Source: Bacteroidales bacterium UBA6267
GTDB lineage: Bacteria > Bacteroidota > Bacteroidia > Bacteroidales > UBA1556
Direction: 5' to 3'
Length of the DNA stretch: 64,000 bases
Assembly: GCA_002440745.1 (NCBI GenBank)
Contig: DJVB01000042.1
Span: forward strand, 1 to 64,000
Part shown: in pieces, positions 60,902-64,000 of the stretch
Position numbering within the stretch: the first letter of the stretch is position 1
Layout of the letters: every line of letters starts with the position of its first letter
Notes under the pieces: model-generated
The model's database searches: none
What the model was told of the DNA's origin: nothing
Seen by the model: the letters and a program-made list of their open reading frames with translations, nothing else
Position numbers and translations under genes: made by a program

Positions 60902-62245
60902 ATGATTATGTTTGATCGATTAGCATTGAAAGCGTTAGAAAAATGGTCCACCTCCACCGGAAGGAAACCGTTGGTTATCAGAGGTGCCCGACAAGTAGGA
61001 AAGACATCACTCGTGAAGGAATTTGCCAAAAAGTTTCCTCAATTTATCCACCTAAATCTTGACTTTGACGAGCATCGAACGATATTTGAGAAAGATTTGA
61101 GTTTCGAGGAATTAATTGACGCCATTTTCTTTCTTGCCAAGTTACCCAAGGAATTGAAATCGACAATTCTATTTATCGACGAAATACAAAATTCAGGCAA
61201 GGCGATACAACTCTTGAGGTATTTTTACGAGAAAACCCCTGATTTACATGTAATTGCTGCCGGTTCATTATTAGAAACCATACTCAATCGCAAGCTTTCA
61301 TTTCCGGTTGGACGGGTAGAATATCTATTTTTAACTCCGGTCTCATTTCTTGAATTTCTCGGTGCGATGAAGGAAAAAGATTTGCTCGAAATGATTTATC
61401 AGAGAAAAATCCCGAGTTATGCGCATGATTCAATTAATAAACTATTTTTCCGATATGCCCTGGTTGGTGGTATGCCTGAGATTATTCAACGATTTTCAGA
61501 GACCAATGATTTAGAGAGTTTGCAGTCCATTTATCAAAGTTTGATTTTGTCGTACAAGGATGATGTAGAGAAATATGCGCCTAATGCAAACTCCGTCAAC
61601 TATATCCGACATATACTTACCACAGGCTTCTTCTATGCAGGCCAACGTATTAAATTTGAAGGGTTTGGATCTTCAAATTACCGTTCACGTGAAATTGGAG
61701 AATCCTTTCAACTTTTGGAAAAAACCATGTTGCTTCGTTTAGTTCATCCTATAACCCAAACCCAACCGCCATTTTTACCCAACCGGCGCAAACTTCCACG
61801 TTTACAATGGTTTGATATAGGATTAGTGAATTTTATGGCAAATATTCAAACAGAAGTGTTTATGGCCAAAGATTTCTCGGATGCGTGGCGTGGTTTGACC
61901 GCCGAAATCATTGTAGGTCAAGAGCTTAAAGCCTATTGGAAAAACCCATTATTCGAACCTGCATTTTGGATACGAGACGAAAAAAACGCCACCTCAGAAA
62001 TAGATTTCGTGATTCCTTATAATAACACGCTGATACCCATTGAAGTGAAATCAGGAAAAACAGGTAAATTGAAATCTTTACATATTTTTATGGATTTAGT
62101 ACCACACCAGATAGCAATCAGAGTTTGGTCTAATCCCTTTTCCATTGATGAAGCCGTTACTCCCACAGGTAAGAAATTCAATTTAATCAATCTGCCATTT
62201 TATCTACTTTCTCAATGGGAATATTTCGTGAAAGAAAACGAATAA
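60902..62245 (+). CDS. AAA-family ATPase with DUF4143
   Basis: A 447-residue ATPase. Walker A GARQVGKTSLVKEFA (27-41), Walker B LFIDEIQNSGK (about 99-109), sensor AAGSLLETILN, then the C-terminal DUF4143 region (RLPRLQWFDIGL-type strand, DEKNATSEIDFVIPYNNTLI and IEVKSGKTGKLKS), which looks like a restriction-endonuclease fold (D..EVK). Members are common, of unknown function, and often multicopy. An iteron array is just upstream. ATGs at 60902 and 60908 are both possible. Confidence 0.88.
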   Translation: MIMFDRLALKALEKWSTSTGRKPLVIRGARQVGKTSLVKEFAKKFPQFIHLNLDFDEHRTIFEKDLSFEELIDAIFFLAKLPKELKSTILFIDEIQNSGKAIQLLRYFYEKTPDLHVIAAGSLLETILNRKLSFPVGRVEYLFLTPVSFLEFLGAMKEKDLLEMIYQRKIPSYAHDSINKLFFRYALVGGMPEIIQRFSETNDLESLQSIYQSLILSYKDDVEKYAPNANSVNYIRHILTTGFFYAGQRIKFEGFGSSNYRSREIGESFQLLEKTMLLRLVHPITQTQPPFLPNRRKLPRLQWFDIGLVNFMANIQTEVFMAKDFSDAWRGLTAEIIVGQELKAYWKNPLFEPAFWIRDEKNATSEIDFVIPYNNTLIPIEVKSGKTGKLKSLHIFMDLVPHQIAIRVWSNPFSIDEAVTPTGKKFNLINLPFYLLSQWEYFVKENE

Positions 62246-62309
62246 AGCAGATTTTGGATAAGAAAACGGCAAGGAAATGATGTAAATAATTCAATTTAAA
62301 TACTTTATA

Positions 62310-62577
62310 TTATATTTCTTTTAAGGAAATGCTTGAGGGAAAAATATCTATACGATTATCTTTCAATATTTTATAAATGATTCTATAATCTCCTTCAATT
62401 AGTTCTCTAATATTTTCTTTGTTAATTTCGGGTACAACTTTTCCTGAACGGGCTTGAGTTTTTAATATTCCCGTCCGGTATTAAGTTTGAAAACATGAAG
62501 TTTTGCATAATTGAGATATATTCAAAGATTGCTTTTAAGTCGTCCTTTGCCTGAAATGTCCAATTTAATCGAACCAT
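62310..62577 (-). pseudogene. Frameshifted ParE/RelE-type toxin
   Basis: The minus strand starts well (MVRLNWTFQAKDDLKAIFEY) and overlaps the antitoxin end by 13 bases, as in an active pair. After about 22 codons the frame is lost and sequence seems to be missing; the next frame carries TGILKTQARSGKVVPEINKE and then IRELIEGDYRIIYKILKDNR, the core and C-terminal part of the same family. The end after RIDI also looks scrambled. A decayed toxin gene. Confidence 0.75.
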
Positions 62578-62747
62578 TTTTTAATTTCATTTTCCAATTC
62601 TTCCTCTGAGATTACTTCTCCGTTTTCTGATTGCTTGTTTCCATTATCAATCTTTTCCAATAAAATTAAATTCTCAATCAATTCATCAATAGAAAACTCT
62701 TCTGGAAATTTTTCAATTTGTTCTTTAACAATAGTTTTTGTTAACAT
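62565..62747 (-). CDS. Antitoxin without functional toxin (60 aa)
   Basis: A short acidic helical protein (MLTKTIVKEQIEKFPEEFSI, ENLILLEKIDNGNKQSENGE, EELENEIKKWF), of the kind found beside ParE in Bacteroidota. Intact while its partner is broken, as expected when a toxin is lost first. Confidence 0.65.
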   Translation of the reverse strand: MLTKTIVKEQIEKFPEEFSIDELIENLILLEKIDNGNKQSENGEVISEEELENEIKKWFD

Positions 62748-62958
62748 ATTTACTCAAATTAAAACTATCACAAAAATATATTTTATGATAATGAAGTTGC
62801 TTTTCTTTTTTCTTGACATGCAAGGTAAAGGTTTGGCGGTATGGTTAGTTGCCAACTGCATGGCACTTTATTATAAAGTTGCAGAAAAGTTTAAGCGAAC
62901 TACAAATCTTGAATTTACTTCCATATCGGCTATTTTGTATATTCTTTGTACTCTGCTT

Positions 62959-63591
62959 TTATTCTTCAGTTTTATTATCTAAATTTTCCCTATGTTTCCT
63001 TGGTCTCATTTCAAATGAATTTATTCCAATAAAAAATCCAATCTGAATTGAATGATTATTCATTCCTATAATATTCTGCTCTTTCTGAAAATACACATTA
63101 TAGTTATAAAGAGCGAAAACCTGAAATGTAGCAAAACTTGTTCTTGCTCCAGAATATATTGTAGCTCCAATTCCTGGCTTTATCACGAATGTTTTGTTGT
63201 TATTGTCATTTACAACACTAGGATTTATCTTAAAAATTAAGTTCCATCCTCCATGTCCGCCTCCTGATATTTTTCTGAATATTTGACTTGAGTATGATAA
63301 TCCAACTTCTTTGTAATCATTATTAAACAAATAATTAATTCCGAAGCTATTCAGATAAGTCGAACTAATACAGCTACTATAGTGTCGATTTAGATTAATT
63401 TCAAATCCATGTAGATTTTTATCGAAGTGTGTCTCAAAAATATAGGAACATCCTATCAATCCATGCCATATTGGTCTTGTCCCGAATGCTTTTGAACTTA
63501 TGATTAAGCTTCCTATAATAATTATCAAATATTTAATTTTTTTAAGGTCCAATGTCTTACTGTTTTTCTTTATTGCTGAGAACGAATGCAT
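62959..63591 (-). CDS. Hypothetical secreted outer-membrane-type protein (210 aa)
   Basis: Unrecognised. After a charged start the segment IKYLIIIIGSLIISSKAFG is a signal peptide, so the mature protein is exported. The rest has aromatic and glycine-rich strands (HGLIGCSYIFETHFD, GIGATIYSGARTSFATFQVF, SIQIGFFIGINSFEM), resembling a small beta-barrel like the one at 955-1590. A GTG 9 bases upstream is a possible start. It follows a 31-codon ORF almost directly. Confidence 0.5.
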   Translation of the reverse strand: MHSFSAIKKNSKTLDLKKIKYLIIIIGSLIISSKAFGTRPIWHGLIGCSYIFETHFDKNLHGFEINLNRHYSSCISSTYLNSFGINYLFNNDYKEVGLSYSSQIFRKISGGGHGGWNLIFKINPSVVNDNNNKTFVIKPGIGATIYSGARTSFATFQVFALYNYNVYFQKEQNIIGMNNHSIQIGFFIGINSFEMRPRKHRENLDNKTEE

Positions 63592-63606
63592 TTCCCCCAC
63601 CCCCTA

Positions 63607-63702
63607 TTATTCCGCACTTAGCTTGAGATTTAAAAACTCCGTTAATTCACTGTATTTCAGATTTCTATCCACTTTTAAAGGTCCTCTATTTAAGCTCTCC
63701 AT
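63607..63702 (-). CDS. Small ORF (31 aa), homologous to the one at 2146-2241
   Basis: The ORF starts MESLNRGPLKVDRNLKYSEL and ends NLKLSAE. It stops 6 bases before the earliest start of the outer-membrane-type gene, so translation of the two may be coupled. The 39-base leader after AATATTTG parallels the left copy. 19 of 31 residues agree with the other copy. Coding status is not proven. Confidence 0.4.
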   Translation of the reverse strand: MESLNRGPLKVDRNLKYSELTEFLNLKLSAE

Positions 63703-63754
63703 ATTTTTGGTTTTAGATTGGTTGTTCAATTATTTTCGAGGCAAATATTATTGT

Positions 63755-64000
63755 TTATTCACTTTCTTTCTTTTCCGTTATCAACAGACTTGCAACAAAT
63801 GAGTATTTTGTCAAAAGCAAGTATCCAATTATTATTTTTATACCACTTACAATCCAATAAAAATTGTCCTTCGTATCGTAAACCTGCCCGATTACACTAC
63901 CCTTAAATGCAAAAAGAGTATGACTTAAAAACGCGGGAATGCTGTCTATGATTAACAATCCGCCAATGATGAAAGTCCCAATTTTTATAATGTCAGTTGA
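63755..64000 (-). CDS. Hypothetical membrane protein, 5' end outside window
   Basis: The frame is open to the window edge (82 codons seen). Two hydrophobic segments (IIKIGTFIIGGLLIIDSIPA and FYWIVSGIKIIIGYLLLTKY) and a charged end (TEKKESE) suggest a small membrane protein. Not recognised. The true start lies beyond 64000. Confidence 0.5.
   Translation of the reverse strand, partial: STDIIKIGTFIIGGLLIIDSIPAFLSHTLFAFKGSVIGQVYDTKDNFYWIVSGIKIIIGYLLLTKYSFVASLLITEKKESE

Overview
The window looks like chromosome of an anaerobic Bacteroidota, most likely of the Bacteroidales type. Reasons: roughly 40% GC core genes; promoters of the Bacteroidota form (-7 element TAnnTTTG, weak -33 TTG) and few clear Shine-Dalgarno sites; family-typical proteins (GWxTD lipoprotein, multi-FKBP secreted isomerases, Reg_prop sensor, ParE/antitoxin pairs); and a trimeric NAD-linked [FeFe]-hydrogenase. 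No rRNA, tRNA, CRISPR array or intact insertion sequence was seen.

Layout. 1-2.4 kb is an AT-rich island of orphan lipoprotein/outer-membrane genes bounded by a 27-bp inverted repeat and preceded by a perfect 23-bp hairpin. 2.4-6.1 kb is a minus-strand set of a CNNM/CBS membrane protein and two triple-FKBP isomerases; a dihydroorotate-dehydrogenase-like gene diverges from it. 7.6-17.2 kb is the hydrogenase region, all minus strand: a receiver protein, HydC, HydB, HydA, a hydrogenase-like histidine kinase, a second receiver, a receiver-kinase fusion, then the maturase HydE. 17.6-19.1 kb holds an AraC-type regulator and a flavodoxin, followed by a ParE toxin-antitoxin pair and a 1535-residue sensor phosphatase. 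25.0-32.2 kb is a plus-strand glycan operon (five glycosyltransferases, an acyltransferase, an FkbM methyltransferase). 32.2-34.8 kb is a second accessory patch (heptamer repeat, orphan genes, decaying toxin-antitoxin, cluster of REP-like palindromes). 34.8-60.6 kb is mostly housekeeping: an NtrC-like regulator without DNA-binding domain plus cytochrome b561, RmuC, GWxTD lipoprotein, RlmB, a GT39-like enzyme, TPR protein, XerD, DapD, DEAD-box helicase, MarC, a GT2 fusion, DUF58, thioredoxin, a SulP transporter with carbonic anhydrase, a CHAT protease and two GT4 enzymes. 60.6-64 kb is accessory again: a six-copy iteron array in front of a DUF4143 ATPase, a decayed toxin-antitoxin pair and orphan genes.

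How the genes fit together. The most interesting unit is the hydrogenase locus. HydABC should couple H2 evolution to NADH (and probably ferredoxin) oxidation. An 18-bp perfect palindrome, TTGTTAATCAATTAACAA, sits just downstream of the predicted -7 element and matches the known Rex (NADH/NAD+ sensing repressor) operator pattern TTGTTAAnnnnTTAACAA. Similar imperfect sites occur in the same position at the flavodoxin promoter and at the promoter of a 65-residue membrane protein, and a fourth lies between hydA and the sensor kinase. The sensor kinase carries a hydrogenase-like domain that keeps all four H-cluster cysteine ligands but has Asp in place of the proton-shuttle Cys, suggesting an H2 or redox sensor feeding three receiver domains that have no DNA-binding output. 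A second noteworthy signal is a pair of homologous 31-codon ORFs with matching leaders in front of orphan genes at both ends of the window.
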